From contig NZ_KQ948661.1 in assembly GCF_001514145.1 (NCBI RefSeq), positions 124,001-188,000 of the forward strand: 64,000 nucleotides of DNA, in the 5' to 3' direction. Origin of the DNA: Streptomyces canus (GTDB taxonomy: Bacteria; Actinomycetota; Actinomycetes; Streptomycetales; Streptomycetaceae). Below the pieces are notes generated by a model that was given only the letters and a program-made list of their open reading frames with translations, did no database searches and was not told the origin of the DNA. Every line of letters starts with the position of its first letter. Within the stretch, counting starts at the first letter, position 1. This document shows positions 25,122 through 33,730 of the stretch, piece after piece. The translations under genes and the position numbers were made by a program.

Positions 25122-26110
25122 TTCTTCGCCTCCGGGTCGACGTTGTAGAACACCACGCCGGACGTGGCCTTGAAGATCAGTCCGGTCGCGACGAGGATCA
25201 GGACGAAGAGCACCCACAGCAGCGCGGAGGCGTAGCCGTAGCGGCCGAACGCGAAGTACTCCGCGAACACGTGCATCATGTAGAGGTAGTTGGACTGCGG
25301 GAGCGCGGTGATACCGGCCGGGGTCGAATCGGGGGCCAGCAGCAGCGGCATGATGGTCTGCACCGAGGCGATGACCCCGGTCACAGTCTGGAAGAGCAGC
25401 ACCGGCGACAGCAGCGGCACCGTGATGCTGCGGAAGCTCCGCCAGGCGCTCGCGCCGTCGATACGGGCCGCTTCGAGGAGCTCGCGCGGGATGTCCTGAA
25501 GTCCCGCCAGCGAGATGATCATGATGTTTCCGGCGGTCCAGAGCACCGTCATGATCAGTACGTAGCGGGCGTAGGGGTCGGCGAGCCAGCCGAGGGCGTC
25601 GATGCCGAAGAGGTTCAACACGCCGTTCGCGGCACCGGAGTTCTGGTCGAAGAGCTGCTTGAACGCGATGCCCGCGCCCACCGGAGGCACCACCGCCGGC
25701 AGATAGAGCAGGGTGCGGAACAGCCCGCGCGCCTTGAGCGGCCGGTTCACCAGTACGGCGAGCCCGAGTCCGGCGATGATCGACAGGGGCACCGAGGTGA
25801 TCGCGAACAGACCCGTGCGGCCCAGCGACTTCCAGGTCTGCGCGTCGGAGAACAGCTCGCGGTAGTTGCCGAATCCGACGTAGTGCCAGCGGGGCGAGAT
25901 GCCGTCGAAGGTGGTGAAGCTCAGCCACAGCGCGTACGCCATCGGGGCGATGGTCAGCAGCGCGAAGCCGATGATCCAGGGCGAGGCGAACATGTAGAAC
26001 GCCCGGTGCCTACGGGTGGCGATGGAGGTGTGCGGCCGGGAGGTGACCGGCCCCGCCGCCGGAGCGGAACCGCGCCGGTCCGTGACCGACGCAATCTGAT
26101 CGACCGTCAT
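25118..26110 (-). CDS. sugar ABC transporter permease (MalF type)
   Basis: The 330-residue inner-membrane protein has a basic cytoplasmic N-terminus of about 35 residues, then six helices beginning FYMFASPWIIGFALLTIAP. The EAA loop reads ELLEAARIDGASAWRSF. It overlaps both neighbours by four bases (ATGA with the binding-protein gene, GTGA with the MalG-type gene), which indicates tight stoichiometric translation. Confidence 0.9.
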   Translation of the reverse strand: MTVDQIASVTDRRGSAPAAGPVTSRPHTSIATRRHRAFYMFASPWIIGFALLTIAPMAYALWLSFTTFDGISPRWHYVGFGNYRELFSDAQTWKSLGRTGLFAITSVPLSIIAGLGLAVLVNRPLKARGLFRTLLYLPAVVPPVGAGIAFKQLFDQNSGAANGVLNLFGIDALGWLADPYARYVLIMTVLWTAGNIMIISLAGLQDIPRELLEAARIDGASAWRSFRSITVPLLSPVLLFQTVTGVIASVQTIMPLLLAPDSTPAGITALPQSNYLYMMHVFAEYFAFGRYGYASALLWVLFVLILVATGLIFKATSGVVFYNVDPEAKK

Positions 26111-27456
26111 CCCACCTGCTCCTTACCGCGCTTGAGCTGATCGTTCATGGCCGAGTTCAGGCGCCCCGCGAGGGTGTCGACGGACATGTCGCCGTTCATG
26201 GCGGCCGGGGCGATCTGGTTGAAGAGGGCGAGGAGCGAGTCCGCGGTGGCGTACGGCGTGAAGGCGATCACCGAGTAGTGCCTCAGCTCGGCGTCCTGCA
26301 CCGCCAACACCCGCTTCTGGTAGTCCTCCTGGGCTGGCATCAGCGGCCGGAGCGACTTCAGGGTCGGGATGCCCCAGCCGCCGGAGGCGCGCGCCTTGGC
26401 CGGTGCCTCGCCGAAGAACCACTCGAAGACCCGCCAGGCGGCGTCCTTGTGGTGCGACTTGCTCGGGATCCAGAAGCCGGTGCCGGCCTGGCACGGGCTG
26501 ACTCGTCGGCCGCCGTCGAAGTACGGAGCGGGAGCGAGCCGGGAGAGCGGCGCGAGCTTCTTGTCCGCGTTGATCAGGCCGCCGAGCCAGTAGCCCGAGT
26601 TGGACATGGCGAGCCGGTTCGCCTGGAAGGTGGGCCCGTCCCAGGTGTTGGGGTCGGGCTGGATGATGCTGGGTCCGACCTTGGTCCGGCAGTAGTCGAT
26701 GTACCAGCCGAGGGCCTTGCGGGCCTCGGGGGTGGTGAAGTCGACCCGGGAGTAGTCGTCGGTGAAGAGGTTCCCGCCGGCGGCCACGGTGAGGCTCGCC
26801 AGGAGGTTGGGGGTGAGCACGCCGTTGTAGCTGCCGCCGAACACGGTGGTCTGGCCGTTCTTGCGTCGGGTGAGACGTTTGGCCTTGTCCAGCCACTCCT
26901 CGTACGTGACCGGGTCCAGCTCGGGCGGGTAGTCGACGTCCGCCTGGTCGAACAGGGCGGTGTTGTACCAGAACATCGAATCCTGGGAGAAGTCCTTCGC
27001 CATGCCGTAGCGCGGGCCCTTGCCCTGGGTACGGCCGTCGTAGCGCCACAGGTCGTTGACCGGGTCCAGGTCGGCCGGCCTGAGGACGCTGCTCTTCGCG
27101 AAGTACGGGTCCAGGTCCTCCATCACGCCCCGCGCCGCGTAGTACGGGGCGTCCACGGCGCCGACACCGCGCACCAGGTCGGGCGGGTTGCCGTTGGTCA
27201 TCATCGCGATCAGCTTGCTGGTGCTGTACAGCACCGTGTTGATCTTGACGCCGATGTCCTTCTGGGCCTGTTCGATCAGCTCCGGCGAGATGTCGTCGGC
27301 CTTGGCCATGACCGTGACGGTCTCGCCGGAACCGCCGACCGCGCTCGACACCCGCATCGCACAGCCGCTCAGCGCTGCCGCGCCCGCCACCGCACCGCCT
27401 GCGGAAAGGGAGAGAAAACGGCGGCGGCTCACCGCGGCACCGGCATGTGGGCGCAC
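26107..27456 (-). CDS. sugar ABC transporter solute-binding lipoprotein
   Basis: The 449-residue protein starts at a GTG preceded, after nine bases, by a strong AGGAGG (complement of 27466-27471). The longer ATG frame to 27498 has no ribosome site and would run into the operator. The signal is twin-arginine-like (SRRRFLSLSAGGAVAGAAAL) with lipobox LSGC, so it is a lipoprotein exported folded. The mature part matches the family 1 extracellular solute-binding fold (FWYNTALFDQADVDYPPE, YEEWLDKAKRLTRR). It is the first gene of the uptake/lyase operon. The substrate is probably an oligosaccharide released by the downstream secreted enzymes. Confidence 0.88.
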   Translation of the reverse strand: MRPHAGAAVSRRRFLSLSAGGAVAGAAALSGCAMRVSSAVGGSGETVTVMAKADDISPELIEQAQKDIGVKINTVLYSTSKLIAMMTNGNPPDLVRGVGAVDAPYYAARGVMEDLDPYFAKSSVLRPADLDPVNDLWRYDGRTQGKGPRYGMAKDFSQDSMFWYNTALFDQADVDYPPELDPVTYEEWLDKAKRLTRRKNGQTTVFGGSYNGVLTPNLLASLTVAAGGNLFTDDYSRVDFTTPEARKALGWYIDYCRTKVGPSIIQPDPNTWDGPTFQANRLAMSNSGYWLGGLINADKKLAPLSRLAPAPYFDGGRRVSPCQAGTGFWIPSKSHHKDAAWRVFEWFFGEAPAKARASGGWGIPTLKSLRPLMPAQEDYQKRVLAVQDAELRHYSVIAFTPYATADSLLALFNQIAPAAMNGDMSVDTLAGRLNSAMNDQLKRGKEQVG

Positions 27457-27496
27457 GGCGCACCACCTCCTGATCTGTCCGTTCATGGAACGCGGC

Positions 27497-27516
27497 AACC
27501 GGTAGACAACCGGTTG
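27497..27516. promoter_or_regulatory. tandem AACCGGT boxes upstream of the binding-protein gene
   Basis: AACCGGTA at 27497-27504 is followed by the perfect ten-base palindrome CAACCGGTTG at 27507-27516, about 40-60 bp before the corrected GTG start. The sites are spaced about one helical turn apart, which suits cooperative LacI-type repressor binding over the promoter. Confidence 0.55.
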
Positions 27517-27574
27517 CTGCGCTGGGGCAGAGCTTCGGCCCTGTCCGGAAACGGCGTCAAGAGGCTTGACCGAC

Positions 27575-27582
27575 TTTCGAAA
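27575..27582. promoter_or_regulatory. TTTCGAAA palindrome
   Basis: This perfect eight-base palindrome lies in the divergent region between the binding-protein and dehydrogenase genes, and an identical core occurs at 35758-35765. It is a candidate operator only. Confidence 0.35.
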
Positions 27583-27619
27583 AGACTGTGTAACCTCGCC
27601 GACACGGCCAGGAGTGAGA

Positions 27620-27627
27620 AACCGGTT
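27620..27627. promoter_or_regulatory. AACCGGTT box in the divergent intergenic region
   Basis: The eight-base palindrome in GAGAAACCGGTTGTC has the same core as at 15266, 27508 and 30442. It lies between the two divergent promoters, and a further odd palindrome GAAAC-T-GTTTC occurs at 27705-27715, just before the dehydrogenase ribosome site. Confidence 0.5.
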
Positions 27628-27737
27628 GTCGACCGGGCCTCTTCAGTGATTGACCACCCCTGGAGGCCGGACCTACGGTAGATCTGCCGTAGAAGACGTT
27701 TTCAGAAACTGTTTCCACTCAGTGCGTCAGGAGTGAC

Positions 27738-28751
27738 ATGCCCAGCCCGCAGCCACCCAGGGCCGTGTTCGCGATGGATCCCGTGCACCTCCCCCTGCTC
27801 TTCCCGCCACCCCTGATGACCCGGCTGAGCGAGGCCGCCGGCCTCGACCCCGCGCTCGTCGTCCAGGACTTCACCGACCCCGTCGCGGCGGACGCCCTGG
27901 CCCGCGCCGACGTGCTGATCACCGGGTGGGGCTGCCCCCGCCTCGACACCGGCGTCCTCACCGCCGCGCCCCGCCTTCGGACCGTCCTGCACGCCGCGGG
28001 CTCCGTCCGCTCCCTCGTCGGCGACGCCGTGTGGGAACGCGGGATCACCGTCTCCAGCGCGGTCACCGGCAACGCGCTGCCGGTCGCGGAGTACACGCTC
28101 GCGATGATGCTGCTGTGCGGGAAGGAGGCCTTCGAACACCGGGAGCGGTTCCGGACCACGCATGCGTACCCGCCGCCCGCCGAGACCGCGGGCATGGGGA
28201 ACGTGGCGCGGCGGGTGGGAGTCATCGGGGCGTCCCGGGTGGGGCGGCGGTTGCTGGAGCTGCTGCGGCCGTTCGACTTCACGGTCCTGCTGCACGACCC
28301 GTACGTGAGTCCCGCGGAGGCCGCCGCACTGGGGGCCGAACTCCTCTCGCTGGACGACCTGTTGAGGCACAGCGACATCGTTTCGCTGCATGCGCCCGAC
28401 ATTCCTGACACCTATCGGATGCTCGACAGATCCCGGCTCGGGTTGATCCGGGACGGAGGTGTGCTCATCAACACCTCCCGGGGAGCGCTGGTCGATCCCG
28501 ACGCGCTGACCGACGAGTTGGTCTCCGGGCGGCTGCGTGCGGTGCTCGACGTCACGGAGCCCGAGCCGCTGCCCGCGGGGTCGCCGCTGTACCGGCTGCC
28601 CAACGTGTTCCTCACCCCGCACATCGCCGGGTCGCTCGGGAACGAGCTGGAGCGGCTCGGGCGGATCGTGGTGGAGGAGCTGGAACGGGTGGTGGCGGGG
28701 GTGGGGTTGGAGCATGAGGTGCGGTACGCGGATATGGCTCGGGTGGCTTGA
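27738..28751 (+). CDS. D-isomer-specific 2-hydroxyacid dehydrogenase
   Basis: The 337-residue cytoplasmic NAD(P)-dependent oxidoreductase has the nucleotide-binding motif VGVIGASRVGRRLLELL and the catalytic triad in INTSRGALVD (Arg), VTEPEPLP (Glu) and LTPHIAGS (His). It interconverts 2-hydroxy and 2-oxo acids. In a pectin/uronate context it may reduce or oxidise a sugar-acid breakdown product, which is an inference from the neighbours. AGGAG precedes the ATG by five bases. It is divergent from the transporter operon and shares its AACCGGTT-containing control region. Confidence 0.88.
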   Translation: MPSPQPPRAVFAMDPVHLPLLFPPPLMTRLSEAAGLDPALVVQDFTDPVAADALARADVLITGWGCPRLDTGVLTAAPRLRTVLHAAGSVRSLVGDAVWERGITVSSAVTGNALPVAEYTLAMMLLCGKEAFEHRERFRTTHAYPPPAETAGMGNVARRVGVIGASRVGRRLLELLRPFDFTVLLHDPYVSPAEAAALGAELLSLDDLLRHSDIVSLHAPDIPDTYRMLDRSRLGLIRDGGVLINTSRGALVDPDALTDELVSGRLRAVLDVTEPEPLPAGSPLYRLPNVFLTPHIAGSLGNELERLGRIVVEELERVVAGVGLEHEVRYADMARVA

Positions 28752-28823
28752 GGTGGGCGGGGTTTGCTGTGGCCGGCCGGGGTCTGCTTCACGTGCCCGT
28801 ACTACTTCGGTTCGGTCGCCTAC

Positions 28824-28947
28824 GGGGGCGCCTCAGTCGGTGTCGAGAGGCCGATCGTGCCCGACCCTTCGGGCCTCCGCGCTCCCCCACTCTCGACTTC
28901 GCTCGAGCGGGAGGTGCCCCCAGGCCTCTCGACACCGACGCGCCCCC
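28824..28947. repeat. long inverted repeat between the dehydrogenase and LacI genes
   Basis: GGGGGCGC (28824-28831) plus a 17-base arm (28836-28852, beginning GTCGGTGTCGAG) pair exactly with the arm at 28923-28939 and GCGCCCCC at 28940-28947, apart from a four-base bulge. The 70-base interior contains a second imperfect palindrome of the CCCCCACTCTCGA...GAGCGGGAGGTGCCCCC type, which I recall as a common Streptomyces intergenic repeat. It can act as a terminator for the dehydrogenase. No gene is visible in the 361-bp gap 28752-29112, which also holds a GGTTTCC half-site at 29056-29062. Confidence 0.7.
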
Positions 28948-29112
28948 TCCGGCTCCCTCACGGCCGGTGTCCGGGGTGCAGGCCGCGTTGGTGGGCACTT
29001 GCCGTCCGTTTGTGGCTTGTGCCGTCGGAATCGTGCTGGAGTAACAATGGGATACGGTTTCCGGACCCTGGGTCCTGTGTGGCCGGGCCACTACCGTTAA
29101 GGAGCCACAAGG

Positions 29113-30201
29113 GTGAGTCAGCGCAAGGCGTCCGGGGACGTCGGACGGGCCACCATCCGGGACGTGGCCGAGCGGGCCGGGGTGTCCGTGGCCAGTGTGT
29201 CGCGCGTGCTGTCCGGGAACTATCCGGTCTCCGAGGACCTGCGCCGCAAGGTGATGAAGGTCGTGCGCGACCTGGACTACGTCACCAACGCGCACGCCCG
29301 GTCGCTCGCCGGGGGCGGCACACCCACCGTCGCGATCCTCATCAACAACATCACCGGTGCCGCGTTCGCCCACGTCGCCAAGGGAGTCGAGGGCGCCGCC
29401 ACCCTGCGCGGCTGGCTCTCCCTGGTGGGTACCACCGGGGACGATCCCGAGCGCGAGCTCGCCCTTGTCAACCTCATGCGCCAGCAGGGGGTCGCGGCCG
29501 TGGTGCTGCTCGGCGGCGCCTACGACTACGACGAGTACCAGCTGCGCATGGCCCGGTTCGCCCGTTCCCTGGACGCCGCCGGGTCGCATCTCGTGCTCGT
29601 GGGACGGCCTCCGCTGGAAGGTGCCGTGCCGGCCACGACCGTCGACTACGACAACGAGGGCGGCGCCTACGCCATGGCCAGCCATCTGCTGTCGGCCGGA
29701 CACCGCAAGGTGCTCGTACTGCCGGGGCACGCCGAACTCACCACCGCCCAGGGGCGGTTGAGCGGGGCCCGGCGCGCCTTCGAGGCGTACGGCGTGCCGT
29801 TCGAGGCCACCATGGTGCGGCACGGGCCCTACGACTACGAGCACGGATACGCGGCCGTCGGGGAATGCCTGCGCGACGGACTCGACTTCACCGCCGTCCT
29901 CGCCGGGACCGATGTCGTCGCCGCCGGTGCCATGCAGGCCTTGCGCGCGGCCGGGCTGCGGGTGCCCGAGGACGTGTCGATCGTCGGGTACGACGACATC
30001 CCGCTCGCCTCCCAGCTCACCCCGCAGCTCACCACCGTCCACGTGCCCTACGAGGAGATGGGACGGGTCGCCCTGCGGGCCGTCGCCGATCGGCGTGAGG
30101 GGGGCGGGGCACGACGCAAGGGGGCCGACGGGGACCATCTGGTGCTGGGTACGCATGTCGTCGTACGGCACTCCGTACGACCGCCCGCACCACCCCGCTA
30201 G
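29113..30201 (+). CDS. LacI-family transcriptional regulator
   Basis: The 362-residue regulator starts at GTG with AAGGAG eight bases upstream. The helix-turn-helix is ATIRDVAERAGVSVASVSRV, the hinge YVTNAHARSLAG, and the sensor domain ends SIVGYDDIPLASQLTPQLTTV. It is a close paralogue of the regulator at 15315 (shared YPVS loop, YDNEGGAYA, TTAQGR, GTHVVVR), so both probably bind similar AACCGGTT-type operators. Its likely targets are the following ABC/GH43 operon and possibly the divergent cluster behind it. Confidence 0.9.
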   Translation: MSQRKASGDVGRATIRDVAERAGVSVASVSRVLSGNYPVSEDLRRKVMKVVRDLDYVTNAHARSLAGGGTPTVAILINNITGAAFAHVAKGVEGAATLRGWLSLVGTTGDDPERELALVNLMRQQGVAAVVLLGGAYDYDEYQLRMARFARSLDAAGSHLVLVGRPPLEGAVPATTVDYDNEGGAYAMASHLLSAGHRKVLVLPGHAELTTAQGRLSGARRAFEAYGVPFEATMVRHGPYDYEHGYAAVGECLRDGLDFTAVLAGTDVVAAGAMQALRAAGLRVPEDVSIVGYDDIPLASQLTPQLTTVHVPYEEMGRVALRAVADRREGGGARRKGADGDHLVLGTHVVVRHSVRPPAPPR

Positions 30202-30224
30202 CAACAGAAGAAAGAGATCGTTTC

Positions 30225-30237
30225 GTAAACGGTTTCC
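30225..30237. promoter_or_regulatory. GTAAACGGTTTCC operator-like site
   Basis: The site is an odd palindrome with core AAAC-G-GTTT at 30227-30235, 24 bp after the LacI stop, within the 385-bp control region of the second transporter operon. The remainder of 30202-30586 holds no open gene, only the operators and leader. Confidence 0.45.
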
Positions 30238-30441
30238 ACAGATCAGCAGGGTCGGGCAGGGCCGCCTCGATGGGCCGTCGGGTCTTGCGTTCGTCGCGCC
30301 CATAGGGCTCTGAGCTGGCTCTATGTCAGGTGTCATGCGGTCGCGTGCTCCGCACCTGGGTCTAACCCCACGGACAAACCGGCGTAACAAATTGCCGTCT
30401 ACCTCTTGCTAACCACGGGACCCTCGGCCTACCGTCCCAGC

Positions 30442-30449
30442 AACCGGTT
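30442..30449. promoter_or_regulatory. AACCGGTT operator-like box before the second ABC operon
   Basis: The perfect eight-base palindrome in CAACCGGTTAC lies 138 bp upstream of the binding-protein ATG, and the core matches the boxes at 15266, 27508 and 27620. Confidence 0.55.
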
Positions 30450-30586
30450 ACTACAGCTTCTGCTGGGCCGACCCCCCGCAACCGCGAGCCGATGAAACTT
30501 CCGGCCGCCGTTTCCGGCCGACACCGAGCCGCCGATCCCCCTCTCTCCTCTCCGAGACGCCCTACTTTCCGAAGGAACACGGTCAG

Positions 30587-31921
30587 ATGAACTTCAGCAG
30601 CCCCCGGAGAAGGTTCGCCCGCGTCGCCGTTGCGGGACTCGCGTTGTCAGGTCTGCTCACCGCCTGCGGCGGGTCGGACGATTCCGGCGACTCGCAGTCG
30701 TCGGGGCCTGTCACCCTCCCCTTCTGGGGCTGGGCCAACGGCCAGGACGCCGTCGTCAAGGCGTTCAACGCCTCGCACAAGAACATCCAGCTGAAGTACA
30801 CGAAGGTCACCGACCAGCTGACCATGCAGAAGCAGCTGACCAACGCGGTCAAGGCGGGCAACGCGCCCTGTCTGGTCCAGAACACCGCCGAATACGTCAC
30901 CAGTTGGGTGGCGCAGGGCGCGCTCGCCGACATCACCCAGTACGTCGAGGGCGAGAAGGGCAAGTTCAACACCGGGTCGTGGGCGAGCGCGCAGGTACAG
31001 GGCAAGTCGTACGGTGTGCCGACCAGTTCGTCGCCGAACTTCACCATCTACCGCACCGACCTCTTCAAGAAGTACGGCATCAAGGCCCCGACGACCTGGG
31101 ACGAGTTCATCGCCGCGGGCAAGGAGCTGAAGAAGCACGGCATCAAGATCACCAACTACGCAGGTGAGGACCCGAGCACGCTCGAGGTGCTGGCCATGCA
31201 GGCCGGGGCGCACTGGTACGCCATCGACGGCAACTCCTGGAAGGTGGACTTCCAGGACGCGGGCACGCTGAAGGCCGCCAAGGTGATCCAGGAGATCATC
31301 GACAACGACCTCAACTCCAAGCTGTCGTTCGCCGACTACGCCGCCGTACAGCGCAACTACGACAACGGCGGGACCGCCACCCGGCAGATCTCGACGTGGC
31401 AGATGGCCGGCATGGTGCAGAACTTCACCAAGTCCTTCGGGGACTGGGGGCTGTCGCCCTGGCCGACGTTCACCGGTGAGGCCGCCAAGACGCCGGCGGG
31501 CACCAACCTGACCGGCAGTGTGACGCTGGTGACCAAGGGGTGCAAGAACCAGGAGCAGGCCGCCGAGGCCGCGCTGTGGATGTCCACGAACACCGGTGCG
31601 GTCAAGACGATGGCGAACCCGGAGACGGGCAACGGCGTGATGCCGGCGCTGGCCGACAGTGACGCGTATGTGCCCGAGGCGGTGTCGGAGAAGCTGCTCG
31701 GCTCCAACTACCAGGCGGGTCAGCAGGTCGTGAAGGACAGCCTGAACACCGTCACCACCGACTGGACCTTCGGGCCGGACTGGACCGCGATGTTCACCGA
31801 GATGCAGGCCGGCTGGGCCAAGGTGGTCAGCAAGGAGCAGACGGTGACCCAGCTCCTCGCCCACATGCAGGAGTGGACGGTCAACGACCTGAAGTCCCGC
31901 GGCATCAGCGTCAAGGGCTAG
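30587..31921 (+). CDS. sugar ABC transporter solute-binding lipoprotein
   Basis: The 444-residue protein has signal RRRFARVAVAGLALSGLLTAC, with lipobox LTAC and lipid-modified Cys27. The mature part is a family 1 extracellular binding protein: VTLPFWGWANGQDAVVKAFN, then YRTDLFKKYGIKAPTTWDEF and a conserved hinge. It is the first gene of a four-gene operon with two permeases and a GH43 enzyme. The substrate is probably a short xylo- or arabino-oligosaccharide, judged from the last gene. Confidence 0.9.
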   Translation: MNFSSPRRRFARVAVAGLALSGLLTACGGSDDSGDSQSSGPVTLPFWGWANGQDAVVKAFNASHKNIQLKYTKVTDQLTMQKQLTNAVKAGNAPCLVQNTAEYVTSWVAQGALADITQYVEGEKGKFNTGSWASAQVQGKSYGVPTSSSPNFTIYRTDLFKKYGIKAPTTWDEFIAAGKELKKHGIKITNYAGEDPSTLEVLAMQAGAHWYAIDGNSWKVDFQDAGTLKAAKVIQEIIDNDLNSKLSFADYAAVQRNYDNGGTATRQISTWQMAGMVQNFTKSFGDWGLSPWPTFTGEAAKTPAGTNLTGSVTLVTKGCKNQEQAAEAALWMSTNTGAVKTMANPETGNGVMPALADSDAYVPEAVSEKLLGSNYQAGQQVVKDSLNTVTTDWTFGPDWTAMFTEMQAGWAKVVSKEQTVTQLLAHMQEWTVNDLKSRGISVKG

Positions 31922-31940
31922 AGGCTTAGGGCTGCTACTG

Positions 31941-32825
31941 ATGATTCGCTCTCTGCGCTGGAAGGGTGCCGCCTTCACGGTGCCCTTCCAGCTCGGCTTC
32001 GTCTTCCTGTACCTGTTGCCGATCGGGTACGCCGTCTACCAGTCGCTGTACCGGTCGCAGTCCTCCGGGCTGGGGCTCGGTGGCACGACCGACGAGTTCT
32101 CCGGTCTGGACAACTACCAACAGGGGCTGACCGACTCGGCGTTCATGGGCTCCGTGCTGCGGGTGGTGCTGTTCGCCTGCGTACAGATCCCGATCATGCT
32201 CCTGGTCAGTCTCGTCCTCGCCCTGTTCCTGGACGCGCTCAGCTCCCGGATGGCCGGCCGGTTCCGGATTCTGCTGCTGGTGCCGTACATGATCCCGGGC
32301 GTGGTCGCCGCGATCGTGTGGCTGAACCTCTACAGCCCGGACGTGGGCCCGCTCACCCCGCTCGGCGAGATCTTCGGGTTCTCCTGGAACTTCTTCGCGC
32401 CCTCGATGGTGTGGCCGTCCATCGGCAACCTGCTGACCTGGCACGGCATCGGCTACAACATGGTCATCATCTACTCGGCGCTCCAGGGCGTGCCCCGCGA
32501 CCTGTTCGAGGCGGCGCGGCTCGACGGGGCCTCGGAGCTGCGGATCGCCCGCAGCATCAAGATCCCGTTCGTGCGGGGGGCGTTGGTGCTGACGGGGATG
32601 CTCTCCATCATCCAGATGCTCCAGATCTTCAACGAGCCCGCGCTCTTCCGGAACGTCACCCCGCAGACGGTCAGCGACTCCTTCACCCCGATCATGATCA
32701 TCTACAACCAGGCGTTCAACGCCGGCAACTACCACTACGCGGCGGCCCTTTCGGTGCTGCTCGCCCTGATCCTCGGCGTCGCCTCCTTCCTGTTCTACCG
32801 GTTCACCTCGAAGGAGACCGACTGA
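31941..32825 (+). CDS. sugar ABC transporter permease (MalF type)
   Basis: The 294-residue inner-membrane protein has six predicted helices from FTVPFQLGFVFLYLLPIGYA onward and the EAA loop DLFEAARLDGASELRIARS. It lies 19 bp after the binding-protein gene, and its TGA shares one base with the next ATG (TGATG), indicating coupled translation. Confidence 0.92.
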   Translation: MIRSLRWKGAAFTVPFQLGFVFLYLLPIGYAVYQSLYRSQSSGLGLGGTTDEFSGLDNYQQGLTDSAFMGSVLRVVLFACVQIPIMLLVSLVLALFLDALSSRMAGRFRILLLVPYMIPGVVAAIVWLNLYSPDVGPLTPLGEIFGFSWNFFAPSMVWPSIGNLLTWHGIGYNMVIIYSALQGVPRDLFEAARLDGASELRIARSIKIPFVRGALVLTGMLSIIQMLQIFNEPALFRNVTPQTVSDSFTPIMIIYNQAFNAGNYHYAAALSVLLALILGVASFLFYRFTSKETD

Positions 32826-33730
32826 TGACCCTCATCGAGGAACCCGCGAAGACCCGGCCCGTCCGTCGGCTCACCGAGCCCGATCCGGCGGCCCGTTCGC
32901 GGGGCGGCCAGCGGTTTCTGCTCGTCGGACTGTCCCTGGCGAGCGTCTACAGCCTCTTTCCGGTGTGGTGGCTGATCGTCGCCTCCACCAAGGACCGCAC
33001 CGGGCTCTACCAGTCCAACGGACTGTGGTTCTCCGGCTGGCATCTGTGGGACAACCTGCATCAGCTGTTCACCTACGAGCACGGCATCTTCCTGCGCTGG
33101 ACGGCGAATTCCTTCCTCTACGCCGGTGTCGGCTCGCTGGGTGGCACGTTGCTGGCGCTGGCAACCGGTTACGGCCTCGCGCGCTTCGACTTCCCGGGCC
33201 GCAACCTCGTCTTCGCGTGCGTGGTCGGTTCCTTCCTGATCCCGATCGCGCTGCTCACCCTGCCGCTGTACCTGCTGTTCTCGGAGATCGGCCTGGTGGA
33301 CACGCCCTGGGCGATGCTGATCCCCTGTCTGATCAACCCGTTCAGCGTGTACCTCGCCAAGGTGTACACCGAGGCCACGATCCCCTTCGAGCTCCTGGAG
33401 GCGGCTCGTATCGACGGTGCCGGAGAGCTCAGGATCTTTTTCAGCATCGTGCTGCGGATGATGACGACGGGTGGCGCGACAGTGTTCCTGCTGGCCTTCG
33501 TGAACACCTGGAACGCCTTCTTCCTGCCGCTGACCGTGCTGCGCGGCGAGAACAACTGGACGCTCAACATCGGTCTCTACAACTGGTCCGGCAAACGCCT
33601 GGAATCCGGTGTCGACCTCACGAGTCTGGTCCTCACGGGTGCCCTGCTGTCCATCGTCCCGATGGCGATCATGATGGTCGCGATGCGCCGCTACTGGCGT
33701 TCCGGAGTCACCCTCGGAGCCCTCAAGTGA
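32825..33730 (+). CDS. sugar ABC transporter permease (MalG type)
   Basis: The 301-residue inner-membrane protein has helices from FLLVGLSLASVYSLFPVWWL onward. The EAA loop is ELLEAARIDGAGELRIFFSI, where the usual LP after the loop is LR. It pairs with the preceding permease. As in the first transporter, there is no ATPase gene in the operon. The stop overlaps the GTG of the GH43 gene by four bases. Confidence 0.92.
   Translation: MTLIEEPAKTRPVRRLTEPDPAARSRGGQRFLLVGLSLASVYSLFPVWWLIVASTKDRTGLYQSNGLWFSGWHLWDNLHQLFTYEHGIFLRWTANSFLYAGVGSLGGTLLALATGYGLARFDFPGRNLVFACVVGSFLIPIALLTLPLYLLFSEIGLVDTPWAMLIPCLINPFSVYLAKVYTEATIPFELLEAARIDGAGELRIFFSIVLRMMTTGGATVFLLAFVNTWNAFFLPLTVLRGENNWTLNIGLYNWSGKRLESGVDLTSLVLTGALLSIVPMAIMMVAMRRYWRSGVTLGALK

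Noticed and set aside
33162..33171. AACCGGTT inside the second MalG-type permease gene
   Set aside because: It lies within coding sequence far from a start, so it is probably chance.
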